Below the pieces are notes generated by a model that did no database searches, was not told the DNA's origin, and saw nothing but the letters and a program-made list of their open reading frames with translations. Position numbers and translations under genes: made by a program. A stretch of DNA of 64,000 nt from positions 62,001 through 126,000 of the forward strand of contig NZ_JANTOO010000010.1 of assembly GCF_024753545.1 (NCBI RefSeq), in the 5' to 3' direction. Each line of letters opens with the position of its first letter. Positions within the stretch are counted from its first letter, which is position 1. This DNA is from Lysinibacillus pinottii (GTDB taxonomy: Bacteria > Bacillota > Bacilli > Bacillales_A > Planococcaceae). Positions 1 to 6,877 of this stretch are shown here, one piece after another.

Positions 1-2
1 TC

Positions 3-119
3 TTGGAGAAAAGTGGATTTATTAAAGTTAGTAATCCTCCAATAATGATAAAGAATTCTATTAAAATGCCATATAGGAATAAAGAGTTGTTTGCTATTGC
101 TGCACAAATTTTTGGTTAG
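3..119 (+). pseudogene. C-terminal fragment of an unknown protein
   Basis: An open frame enters from the left edge and stops with TAG at 117-119. It encodes about 38 residues ending in IAAQIFG. No start lies inside the window, so this is either the tail of a gene beginning upstream or a remnant. I do not recognise the family. The next gene is decayed, so this end of the window may be accessory DNA. Confidence 0.35.
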
Positions 120-178
120 AGATATCAATATCCTTTGTTCATGTAACGTTTGGAACTAATATAAGCGGAAAAGGTAAT

Positions 179-576
179 ATGGTAAAAAAAATAAAGAAAG
201 TGTGGACTTAGGAAAAAATTGATGATTACTTTGATTCCAAAACGGATCATTATTTAACTATTTATAATGGGATAAAATAGTATTGGATTGTCCAACTGCA
301 CCTTAAAAAAACCGAAGTTGGCAATGAATTATGATAATAGGACATCAAAGTCAAAATTAGAAATTCTGTGGGAAGATGAAAAGACTAGTGTTTGTGAAGC
401 TAACACTTTCTACGATTCTGATAACGGGTTAGAACTAGATGATGATAATTATGAAGAATATGATGTTGCAATAGTTAAAGATGTGTTGAATGATTTTCAA
501 AATTGAAATGGCAACAGGTGAAAATAAACCTACACGTATTAAGATAGAGAAAACAGGAGAAGTAATTTTTGACTGA
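179..576 (+). pseudogene. Decayed small hypothetical gene
   Basis: Reading from the ATG at 179 gives one continuous protein only if in-frame stops (at about residues 11 and 34, then near 325-335) and a frameshift near 500 are ignored. The longest intact piece, 288-506, is acidic and contains the string DDDNYEEYDVAIVKDVLND. The reading then shifts frame and ends in IKIEKTGEVIFD at 574-576. The interrupted pieces join into a plausible protein of about 130 residues, so I call one broken gene rather than a 72-residue CDS with a TTG start. Function is unknown. Confidence 0.45.
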
Positions 577-614
577 TTTTCTTGCAATTATTGAAAGAAA
601 AATGTTATTACAGG

Positions 615-651
615 GCCCAGGCACTCAATAAATCTTGAGCCTGGGCATTTT
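615..651 (+). terminator. Rho-independent terminator
   Basis: GCCCAGGC pairs with GCCTGGGC, and CTCAA with TTGAG inside it. A T-run follows on the plus strand. It terminates the decayed gene upstream. Confidence 0.8.
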
Positions 652-733
652 TTCCACAAAAGCGCCTGGTCTATTTGTGGTTTTTCTTAAGATAACCTAT
701 TTCATGACTATCTAATTTAGGCTCTAAAAAGCA

Positions 734-1360
734 CTATATTATTTCGTTTTTATAAATTATCTCATTTACATTGTGTCTTACGGTTTTGTGACCAGCCTTC
801 GTCCCTTTACCAATCGCTATTAGCATAACATCTAAATATCTTTCAGAAATATTTAAGGCGTCTTTTAACTTTTTAGAATCATAGCCTGACATAGTAATTG
901 TGTCAAAGCCCGCTTCATTTGCTAACAAGATTAATGACATTGAGGCAAGACTTACATCTCTAGTTAATTCTATCTTTAAATCTTCAGTTGATTTATTTTT
1001 ATAATAATTTATCGCAGCATGCGCTAGATAATCTCTTAGTGATTCGTCAAAATAACCTGCTTGAAAGCCTTCTTCATGTATCCTAATAATATTTTCTTTA
1101 TCGAATGCCTGATAATCTCCCAACATAACAATTAAAGTTGAAGCTTCTATTACTTGTTGCTGATTAAAAGCTATAGGCAATATTAAATTTCTTAAGTCAG
1201 GTTCATCAATTATTAAGTAACGTGTAGCTTGGATATTATTCCCATTAGGGGATTTGCTTGCAGTCTCAACTAAAGAAGTTATAATTTCTGAACTAATTTT
1301 ATAACTTGGATCATAATGTCTAACTGAACGTCTTTTTTCCAAAATATTTTTTACACTCAT
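734..1360 (-). CDS. Nitroreductase-family FMN-dependent oxidoreductase
   Basis: This 208-residue protein has the nitroreductase layout. It begins ILEKRRSVRHYD, continues ASKSPNGNNIQATRYLII (flavin-phosphate and dimer region), and ends with the GFDTITMSGYD and VMLIAIGKG segments. Family members reduce nitro compounds, quinones or flavins with NAD(P)H in the cytoplasm. The start is supported by GGAGTGA a few bases upstream. It is divergent from an HxlR/DUF24 regulator, with a perfect inverted repeat between them. In Bacillus subtilis the DUF24 regulator HypR controls the nitroreductase gene hypO in a similar arrangement, so control by the neighbour is likely. The substrate is unknown. Confidence 0.88.
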   Translation of the reverse strand: MSVKNILEKRRSVRHYDPSYKISSEIITSLVETASKSPNGNNIQATRYLIIDEPDLRNLILPIAFNQQQVIEASTLIVMLGDYQAFDKENIIRIHEEGFQAGYFDESLRDYLAHAAINYYKNKSTEDLKIELTRDVSLASMSLILLANEAGFDTITMSGYDSKKLKDALNISERYLDVMLIAIGKGTKAGHKTVRHNVNEIIYKNEII

Positions 1361-1432
1361 GATATCACTCCATAATTTTTATTATTTCTTGCAGCTTTAA
1401 TTATAGTAAGCAATAATAAATAAGAAAATAAC

Positions 1433-1465
1433 GCACAAAAAAGTGGTATAGCTACTTTTTTGTGC
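1433..1465. promoter_or_regulatory. Perfect inverted repeat, likely HxlR-family operator
   Basis: GCACAAAAAAGT and ACTTTTTTGTGC form perfect 12-base arms around a 9-base centre, between the divergent nitroreductase and HxlR genes. Position and symmetry suit a dimeric winged-helix repressor controlling both genes. Binding is inferred. Confidence 0.65.
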
Positions 1466-1486
1466 CTATTTAGGGAGAGAAAGCAT

Positions 1487-1858
1487 ATGGTTAAATATAA
1501 TACTGGCATCAATATTTTTATGAATATTGCAGGTGGAAAATGGAAGTGTTTAATCCTCTTTTTTTTGAGCCAAAAATCTGTAAGAACAAAAGAATTTTAT
1601 GAATTCATACCAGGAATTACACAAAAAGTTTTAACAGATCAATTGAAACAACTAGAAAGAGATGGGCTTGTACAACGAGAAATATTTAAAGAAGTGCCAC
1701 CAAAAGTAGAGTACAGCTTGACTGATTTAGGTAAGTCATTTGTACCAGTTTTAAACACAATGTGTGAATGGGGGAATAAGTATGCATTAATGAATGGTAT
1801 AGATAAAGATCAAAAAATTGATTGTCATACATTCATTGCAAACGAAGTAAAGTCGTAA
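1487..1858 (+). CDS. HxlR/DUF24-family winged-helix regulator
   Basis: The ATG at 1487, behind GGGAGAG, gives 123 residues; an upstream ATG at 1460 lies in the operator and is less likely. The protein has the HxlR signature IAGGKWKCLILFFL, then TQKVLTDQLKQLERDGLV (recognition helix) and VEYSLTDLGKSF (wing). Many redox-sensing DUF24 proteins carry a conserved Cys a few residues before GGKWK. Here that segment reads YNTGINIFMN with no Cys, and a Cys sits just after GGKWK instead. Redox sensing, if any, must use that Cys or the one near the C terminus (DCHTF). The neighbouring nitroreductase is the probable target. Confidence 0.87.
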   Translation: MVKYNTGINIFMNIAGGKWKCLILFFLSQKSVRTKEFYEFIPGITQKVLTDQLKQLERDGLVQREIFKEVPPKVEYSLTDLGKSFVPVLNTMCEWGNKYALMNGIDKDQKIDCHTFIANEVKS

Positions 1859-1908
1859 TTGCTAAAAATTGTATCGTTTAAAGGGTGAAATTTCACAAGT
1901 TACAAATA

Positions 1909-1948
1909 AATAACCCGGTGCTCATTTAATTGAGCACTGAGTTATTTT
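1909..1948 (+). terminator. Terminator after the HxlR gene
   Basis: A long stem (AATAAC…GTGCTCA / TGAGCAC…GTTATT) is followed by TTTT, 50 bases after the stop codon. Confidence 0.75.
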
Positions 1949-2036
1949 AAGCGCTAAACTACTAATTCATACTTGAGAAAAAGGCCATGACCCGTTTCAT
2001 AAATGTAATACTAAAAAAATGCAAAATAATGAAAAC

Positions 2037-2058
2037 AGACCACCTAGAAAAGTGGTCT
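2037..2058. repeat. Left copy of duplicated hairpin flanking the IS
   Basis: A 22-base hairpin (AGACCAC…GTGGTCT) directly abuts the left IS end at 2059. An identical copy abuts the right end at 3001-3022. It reads as a target-site duplication of a whole terminator hairpin. Confidence 0.8.
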
Positions 2059-2183
2059 CAGACTGTAGACAAAAGTCATCGAGAAGTTTATTGTCGATGG
2101 CTTTTTATTTTTCTTTCTCTTTCATTTTCAATATTTGGTAAATCATTGCTGTATTCAACATACTCTTCGAGCATAGGGCTCTC

Positions 2184-2764
2184 TTAAGCTGTCTGCCACG
2201 TCCAAGTAGCTAGTTTCTTTAAATTCATGGCAGCAAAAGTAAGCATCGCCTGCATGGACAATTTTTTTAGACCTCTTAAGGTTGTCCATTGCATACCATG
2301 CTTTTCTTTTGCATCCGCAAAGACACGCTCAATCGTTTCTTTGCGCTTGGCATAAATTTATTTGATGTCATAGGAATGGCGTAAATGTTCAGCTTCCTCC
2401 ACATACGACGCCCAAATATGACGTTGAATGAGTTTTTGATGATGCTTACTTTCTGTACATTGGGAAAGGCATGGACACTTCGCACAAATCAAAGGATTCG
2501 ATTTATATTGGCGATATCCTTCCTTCGTCGTTGTCGCATACTTCAATATCTGCCCTTTGTTTCTTTCCATTCTTCCTTTTCAAACTTCTCCAGGGGAAGG
2601 GGCTTTTTTCCGTGTTCTTCACGATCCATATTTAACTCTAATGGAAGTTTTTCTTCATAAGCCCGTGTTTCTTTTCGCACAACCTTTTTATCATACTTCC
2701 GTTTATTCACACTCGCTTTCACATGCGTAGAATCGATAAATAAATGGTCTGCATGGAGCATTTA
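2184..2764 (-). pseudogene. IS1182-family transposase, C-terminal remnant
   Basis: The minus strand reads HADHLFIDSTHVKAS (a DDE-region segment), then a Cys-rich stretch ICAKCPCLSQC, then RKETIERVFADAKEKHGM and LKKLATWTWQTA before the TAA at 2184. It is interrupted by a frameshift near 2560 and by an in-frame TAA at 2355-2357. The N-terminal DUF772-like region is missing. Its counterpart survives in copy 2, so the two remnants together span nearly the whole protein. Confidence 0.8.
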
Positions 2765-2804
2765 CTTTTCAACACCCTATGTAGATGGAGTACTTTATGT
2801 AGAA

Positions 2805-2920
2805 GTTGATGGGAACGAAGGGCGGCGACTCCTGCGGGAAAAGCGGGAAAGTCGATATCCTGGACTGAGCGAAGCGAGGGAAGTAGCTCGACCCCGCCCC
2901 CGCCCGTAGTGGAAATCAAC
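2805..2920. repeat. GC-rich Bacillales-type interspersed repeat inside IS copy 1
   Basis: The block begins GTTGATGGGAACGAAGGGCGG and ends CCGCCCGTAGTGGAAATCAAC, with inverted outer arms, in otherwise AT-rich DNA. A near-identical copy sits at the same place inside IS copy 2 (19243-19369). This copy lacks about 13 bases near its right arm. Confidence 0.75.
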
Positions 2921-3000
2921 GGCTTTACTTTATTTCATTGTAAAAGAAAAAAGAAGACTGTAGGCAAACTCTCAAATTTTTTGAGTTTGTCTACAGTCTG

Positions 3001-3022
3001 AGACCACCTAGAAAAGTGGTCT
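3001..3022 (-). terminator. Right copy of the duplicated hairpin; original cotJ terminator
   Basis: Identical to 2037-2058. On the minus strand it follows the cotJ genes, and in the left copy the hairpin is trailed by GTTTTC, so it probably served as the cotJ operon terminator before the IS inserted. Confidence 0.6.
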
Positions 3023-3031
3023 ACTACATTT

Positions 3032-3163
3032 TTAGAAAATTTTCTTTTGATTTCTGTCATCCTTTAAAATTTCTAGAGCTGCAGCTAATTCCCCATCAGC
3101 ATCACCATATTGCTCCGTTAAATACTTTGCGAGCATGGGATTACATGTACTAACCTTAACCGC
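3032..3163 (-). pseudogene. cotJC: cotJC remnant
   Basis: Directly after cotJB, in the same orientation, the frame reads AVKVSTCNPMLAKYLTEQYG, followed by GDADGELAAAL. This closely resembles the start of the manganese-catalase-like spore coat protein CotJC. A good ribosome site (GGGAGGAAT) remains at about 3170-3178. The initiation codon and first ten or so residues are gone, and the protein stops after about 40 more residues, whereas CotJC is normally near 190. The first cotJ operon genes are intact, so the operon has lost its enzyme-like member here. The IS boundary is only 30 bp away. A full cotJC elsewhere in the genome cannot be excluded. Confidence 0.7.
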
Positions 3164-3190
3164 AAAAATTATTCCTCCCGGACTCAGAAT

Positions 3191-3454
3191 TTATACTTGC
3201 CATGGCCAAGGTGTATCAACCCAATTGAAAGGATAATCAGAATAACTTCTTCCAAAATTCATTAATGGACCAAATTTTTGCTCAAATTTGACTTTAAGTT
3301 TCATACTTTTTTCAGTGTTTTCATTAAATTGCTGAATGGCATCATAGTCATCGGGATGAGTATCCAGATATAAGTTTAATTCAACAATGACAAAATCGAT
3401 CGCTTGTATTTCTTCAAGTAGGGTATAAAATTCGGGTGGCATCTTTTTACTCAC
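3191..3454 (-). CDS. cotJB: Spore coat protein CotJB
   Basis: An 87-residue protein with the CotJB pattern: PPEFYTLLEEIQAIDFVIVELNLYLDTHPDD, a middle Q-N rich helix, and the C-terminal NFGRSYSDYPFNWVDTPWPWQV, rich in W and P. CotJB is a small inner-coat or cortex-associated spore protein made in the mother cell. Its ATG overlaps the cotJA stop codon by four bases (ATGA), showing translational coupling. The normal third gene, cotJC, is only a remnant downstream. Confidence 0.92.
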   Translation of the reverse strand: MSKKMPPEFYTLLEEIQAIDFVIVELNLYLDTHPDDYDAIQQFNENTEKSMKLKVKFEQKFGPLMNFGRSYSDYPFNWVDTPWPWQV

Positions 3455-3672
3455 TTTTCATCCCTCCTTTTTGGTGGTGGGTAGGGACTAAACAATTGAG
3501 GCCATAAAGTTCCGGCTAGAAGTGCTTCTTGAGGGGTTGGGAATTGAGGTAATCCGGGTGGTTGAAAGCCCATATATAATTGTGGGGGTGTAGCATAAAC
3601 TTTAACTTTTATAGGTGGACATGGATCGAATGGGCCGATATAAGGTTTCCAATACTTATATTGTGAAGACAT
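3451..3672 (-). CDS. cotJA: Spore coat-associated protein CotJA
   Basis: The start at 3672 is chosen because GGGAGG precedes it at the right distance. The 73-residue product has the proline-rich CotJA composition, with YIGPFDPCPPIKVKVYATPP, LYMGFQPPGLPQFPTPQEAL and a terminal PYPPPKRR. CotJA and CotJB are needed for assembly of CotJC in the spore of B. subtilis. It is the first gene of the cotJ operon and has a SigE-like promoter about 40 bases upstream. Confidence 0.9.
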   Translation of the reverse strand: MSSQYKYWKPYIGPFDPCPPIKVKVYATPPQLYMGFQPPGLPQFPTPQEALLAGTLWPQLFSPYPPPKRRDEK

Positions 3673-3707
3673 GATATCCTCCCTTCTATAATCATTTGCA
3701 TCAGTGC

Positions 3708-3736
3708 AATATATGGGGAGGCGATAAGTATTATTC
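3708..3736 (-). promoter_or_regulatory. Putative SigE-type promoter of cotJ
   Basis: On the minus strand a -10-like CATATATT (3708-3715) lies 13 bases after GAATAATA (3729-3736). Spacing and sequence resemble mother-cell SigE promoters, which drive cotJ in B. subtilis. Assigned by eye. Confidence 0.5.
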
Positions 3737-3783
3737 TGAAGAAATAAAGATATTTCAAAAGAAAGTCCTAAACCATTAAACAA

Positions 3784-4037
3784 TTTTAAATTAAGTAGAG
3801 ATTTTCAAACACCTGCCATATAATACTTATTATGCTAACCGATAATCTGGGGTACAAACTTCAATAACGGTCGTACACCCCCACTTGATTTACTTTTACA
3901 AACATTGATTTAACAATATCCTCTAGAATTACTTTAATGCGCCATTCTCTTATGATTGTGCGCCACAATGGACAATAATTATTCTATTTTAATTAAAATG
4001 AGTATGCTTGAGTTGCTTTTATTTTACGAAGTCATTA
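3784..4037. other. Intergenic region with no gene seen
   Basis: AT-rich sequence between cotJA and a convergent-side terminator. I see no open frame with a ribosome site. Confidence 0.5.
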
Positions 4038-4072
4038 AAAACCCAACTACAAACAGATTGTAGTTGGGTTTT
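4038..4072 (-). terminator. Bidirectional terminator
   Basis: AAAACCCAACTACAA / TTGTAGTTGGGTTTT is a perfect 15-bp stem with a five-base loop and T-runs on both strands. It lies 40 bases past the stop of the secreted protein gene. Confidence 0.85.
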
Positions 4073-4112
4073 CGTAGCAGGATATTCATAGCTTGTACTG
4101 CTAAATAGCTAC

Positions 4113-4745
4113 TTAATTTTTATACATTAATTCAGTATACGTATCACCAATTGGAGTTGCAGTTTCAGTTATATACGTGTTGATGATTGTACCCATAGGG
4201 TTTTTCACTACATTTTTTACTTTGTGGTAAATAACGTCTTTTCTAACACCAACTCGGACATATTTATTAGGGTATTGCGATTCATAAGTCCTTGTAGAAG
4301 TAAAGCTATGTGAAAATGAAATACCGAACGTCGATGAACCTTGTGCAAAGGAGCCGTTTATACTCCAAGTGATGCCACCAGCAATGGATACACTTTTCAC
4401 TTTATCCCAACCTGGTGTAGCAGGGTGGTAACCAATAAATGCCCGTGAAACAGTATATTTTTCAAGTGTAGTCTGTGTTGTTTGATTACATGTAGCACAT
4501 AATAGTTGTTTGCTGTTATTCAGATAGGATTGATAATCTGCTTCTGATTCAAACAGAATCATGCCGCCGTCTTCTGTTGTTATGCTATACCTATTATCTG
4601 TCACTAATTCTAATTCCTCAAAGGGTAGTAATTCTGAATCACTCTCGGCTGCATGGACTAAAAGGCTACTGCAACTAAACACTAAAAATAACACAAAGCT
4701 AAAGAGTAACGAACTAAGTAACTTATTTCCAGTTATTGCTGTCAT
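4113..4745 (-). CDS. Secreted protein of unknown function
   Basis: The 210-residue product has a clear signal peptide: a charged start, a long hydrophobic stretch of about residues 9-30, and VHAAES as the likely cleavage site. The mature part has an acidic N-terminal section, a CATC pair (possible disulfide), and a Gly/Ser/Thr-rich beta-type C-terminal half (GGITWSINGSFAQGSS, ISFSHSFTSTRTYES). The start follows GGGGAGG. It is divergent from a lipoprotein gene at 4890 with a 145-base gap. I do not recognise the family. The beta-rich C-terminal half could suit a secreted toxin or adhesin-like fold, but that is a guess. Confidence 0.8.
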   Translation of the reverse strand: MTAITGNKLLSSLLFSFVLFLVFSCSSLLVHAAESDSELLPFEELELVTDNRYSITTEDGGMILFESEADYQSYLNNSKQLLCATCNQTTQTTLEKYTVSRAFIGYHPATPGWDKVKSVSIAGGITWSINGSFAQGSSTFGISFSHSFTSTRTYESQYPNKYVRVGVRKDVIYHKVKNVVKNPMGTIINTYITETATPIGDTYTELMYKN

Positions 4746-4889
4746 CTTTTAACAACCTCCCCTATATTTGTAATTCAATTTCCATTATATACTAAGTGGC
4801 AATATTTGTATATAGAAGGTTTGCTTATTGTATAATATGTAAGTATTAACCAATGTTATTAAATTTTAAGAGAAGGTGGAATAAGAGTC

Positions 4890-5363
4890 GTGAAAAAGAG
4901 GTTAACATTTTGTGCTTTACTCGGATTATTGTTGATGCAAACGGCTTGTAGCTATGGAGTAAATGTTAACTACGAAGAAGTGAGCAATCCTGAAATGGTA
5001 ATTTCCGAAAATACAAAATTGGAAAATGTAAGAGTACTAGAACTGGATATTAATCATGAAGAAAGTAAAAGGGTTCTTAACACATTTGGAGATGATTTAA
5101 AGGATGGAATTTATGCTTACGACAAGAATAAGCATAAAACATATATTTTGATAAATTCAACTACTAGGAATTACTCTGATTACTCGTTTAAATTTGATAA
5201 GGAAAAGAAAATTTTAACTCTTACCTATACAACGACAGAAGGAAGTAATACAAATAAAAAAACGCTATTTCTGTTAGAGAGTTATAAGAAGAATCCATAT
5301 AATGAAATCAAACTCGTTAATAATGGGAACGATGATGGATTCATCGGAGTGTATACGCAGTAA
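4890..5363 (+). CDS. Putative lipoprotein of unknown function
   Basis: GTG start behind AGAAGGTGG; 157 residues. The N terminus is a lipoprotein signal: KKR, a hydrophobic core, then the lipobox LMQTAC, so Cys20 should be lipidated and the protein held on the outer face of the membrane. The mature part is charged and contains short beta-type repeats (TYILINSTTRNYSDYSFKFD, ILTLTYTTTEGS). It is divergent from the secreted protein at 4113-4745, so the two could be co-regulated. Family not recognised. Confidence 0.8.
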   Translation: MKKRLTFCALLGLLLMQTACSYGVNVNYEEVSNPEMVISENTKLENVRVLELDINHEESKRVLNTFGDDLKDGIYAYDKNKHKTYILINSTTRNYSDYSFKFDKEKKILTLTYTTTEGSNTNKKTLFLLESYKKNPYNEIKLVNNGNDDGFIGVYTQ

Positions 5364-5573
5364 ACCATATTCAAAAAACATTTTATGTTGAGTTCAGGTA
5401 CCAAAAAGATTATTCCTCCAACAGAAATACCCTGTATATTTCTACACAGAAAGAGGTAATGAATACATAGAAATGTACGAATTGTTATAGATAAGTGAAA
5501 CAAACGTAACATGCCTTTGCTGATGCACGGAACTTGGAGTTTCCCCATCTCACGGTAAAGGGTGGGCTTCTAC

Positions 5574-5614
5574 AAAACCAGTAAGACACAGATATATTGT
5601 GTTTTGCTGGTTTT
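5574..5614 (+). terminator. Hairpin, probable terminator
   Basis: AAAACCAG / CTGGTTTT with ACACA / TGTGT inside. It follows the lipoprotein gene by about 200 bases and is trailed by TTTTGTTCT. Confidence 0.55.
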
Positions 5615-5680
5615 GTTCTATTGGTGATAATTAAATTTTTGAACGGAATGAAGAATTACTCCATCTAATGGAGGAAGGAG

Positions 5681-5866
5681 GTGGAAAGGATAAAATTTGA
5701 ATTAGAAAGGCACGCAATACACAAAGGTATTTCGATTTCACGAGATGAGTAATACGTAGTGGAGAGAACACAATTTGAAGAATATAATGGAAAAGCAAAA
5801 ACTTATTTGAATTATGATGCCAATCCCATGGGGGAAAATATTGAACTGAATATTCCTTTGCAATAA
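5681..5866 (+). pseudogene. Small hypothetical gene with one in-frame stop
   Basis: A strong ribosome site (GGAAGGAGG) precedes the GTG at 5681. The frame reads MERIKFELERHAIHKGISIS then RDE, hits TAA at 5750-5752, and continues in the same frame for 37 more residues to the TAA at 5864. The second part contains EYNGKAKTYLNYDANPMGENIELNIP. A single-base change would give an intact protein of 61 residues. A terminator follows at once, so this was a complete small gene. Family unknown. Confidence 0.5.
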
Positions 5867-5867
5867 G

Positions 5868-5910
5868 AAAAAGATGTTCAAAAAGGCTCTCCTTTCTAGA
5901 CATCTTTTTT
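5868..5910. terminator. Bidirectional terminator
   Basis: AAAGATGT / ACATCTTT stem with T-rich ends on both strands, between the small broken gene (+) and the gene at 5933-6334 (-). Confidence 0.65.
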
Positions 5911-5932
5911 ATTACATCATTTAGTAGATGCA

Positions 5933-6334
5933 TTAGGATTGATCAAAGCTACCTAGAACCATAAAATCTACAACAACACCACTTACTGGATTTTCTGACC
6001 CTAATACATTAATGCCTAATACTGTTACACCGCTAATATTTGTCACATTTGCAGAAACATATTTTGCGGCAATATTCTTCTCTCTCATTTGTACCCGAGG
6101 TCTTAAATTAATGGTTGTATTTGTAGAGTATACGCTTGATACTGCGAAATCAATAGTTGTTAACAAAGGATTGCCACTCGCTATTGCATTGTCTGTGAAA
6201 TAAAAAGTAGCGATACCATTTGCATCTGATGTAGCTTGTCCATAAATAACGCGCTTTTCTTTTTTAGGAATCGACTCTCCAGCTTTAAATACATGTAATA
6301 ATGTTGGTGCGAGTTTAATAATTTCAATGCTCAT
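5933..6334 (-). CDS. Small beta-rich protein of unknown function
   Basis: I choose the ATG at 6334, giving 133 residues, because the AAGGAGA site is about seven bases from it and too close to the ATG at 6340. No signal peptide is seen. The sequence alternates short beta-type strands (GIATFYFTDNAIASGNPL, TTINLRPRV, VTVLGINVLGSENPVSGVVVDF). Such proteins are common next to spore-surface or appendage-like genes in Bacillales, and the next gene upstream on this strand is DUF4183-like. A spore or cell-surface role is inference only. Confidence 0.65.
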   Translation of the reverse strand: MSIEIIKLAPTLLHVFKAGESIPKKEKRVIYGQATSDANGIATFYFTDNAIASGNPLLTTIDFAVSSVYSTNTTINLRPRVQMREKNIAAKYVSANVTNISGVTVLGINVLGSENPVSGVVVDFMVLGSFDQS

Positions 6335-6500
6335 AAACATTCTCCTTCGTTAAATAGTTTCGTACCCATCCTAATTATTTATGAATGATGCAATGCTATT
6401 CTATGAACTTTTTATTAGTTTATTACTTTTTTAAATCAGTTATTAAAGTGCATAAGAAAATTAAAATTTTGCTGTAGTGGCAATGCCTTGAAGTATTTGA

Positions 6501-6526
6501 AGGGTCACTTGGGATGTAGTGACCCT
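6501..6526. terminator. Hairpin GGGTCACT…AGTGACCC
   Basis: AGGGTCACT / AGTGACCCT is a perfect 9-bp stem with the loop TGGGATGT, downstream of the DUF4183-like gene. An imperfect copy with the same CACTTGGGATG core lies at 17653-17678. Confidence 0.55.
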
Positions 6527-6556
6527 CGAACAAAAGGAATGTGAATTAATAACTCA

Positions 6557-6877
6557 TTACGTTTGTGTAACTAATTCTACTGCTTCGATTACTAAAGGTG
6601 TACCTGCAGTAAGCGTGCCTGTAACGCCATTAAATGTTAATTCTGTCGCAGAAACTGTATAGGAGCCGCCTTCTTGTAATACGCCATTAATATAGAAATT
6701 ATAGTAGCCATTAGTTACTACTGGGAAAGCAGTAGCGGCATTTCCACTATCGTTTAAAAAGGCAGTTGCAGCAATAGTTGTGCCATCTGTGACAGTTAAA
6801 TTGGCTGCTAAAATATTAAAGAATTTAGTCGAAGTTCCTGTAACATTTACATGAATATTTATAATTGAAAGTGCCAT
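6557..6877 (-). CDS. DUF4183-like protein, possible spore-surface component
   Basis: The ATG at 6877 sits five to seven bases after AGGAGGTGA, giving 106 residues. The motif NGYYNFYINGVLQEGGSYTV followed by GTPLVIEAVEL is the hallmark I associate with DUF4183 proteins, which occur in spore-formers, often as multiple small paralogues. The protein is Thr/Ala-rich and predicted all beta, with no signal peptide. It precedes another small beta-rich gene on the same strand. A role on the spore or exosporium surface is plausible but unproven. Confidence 0.75.
   Translation of the reverse strand: MALSIINIHVNVTGTSTKFFNILAANLTVTDGTTIAATAFLNDSGNAATAFPVVTNGYYNFYINGVLQEGGSYTVSATELTFNGVTGTLTAGTPLVIEAVELVTQT

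Larger units (their letters stand above)
2059..3000. mobile_element. Deleted IS1182-like insertion sequence, copy 1
   Basis: The element is bounded by perfect 15-base terminal inverted repeats, CAGACTGTAGACAAA at 2059-2073 and its complement at 2986-3000. The right terminus also forms a hairpin with a second imperfect repeat near 2954. Inside, on the minus strand, lies the C-terminal half of a transposase and, upstream of it, a GC-rich repeat. The N-terminal half of the transposase is deleted; the junction is near 2761. At 942 bp the copy is about half of what I would expect for the family and cannot move by itself. A second, differently deleted copy lies at 18562-19446. Confidence 0.8.

Noticed and set aside
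1987..2187. 66-residue plus-strand frame across the IS left end
   Set aside because: It crosses the terminator hairpin and IS boundary, with no ribosome site and no gene-like composition.
5500..5570. GGAACTTGGAGTTTCCCCATCTCACGG-type hairpins as an IS200/IS605 end or TnpB guide-RNA relic
   Set aside because: Suggestive of such ends, but no TnpA/TnpB coding remnant or second end is visible nearby.
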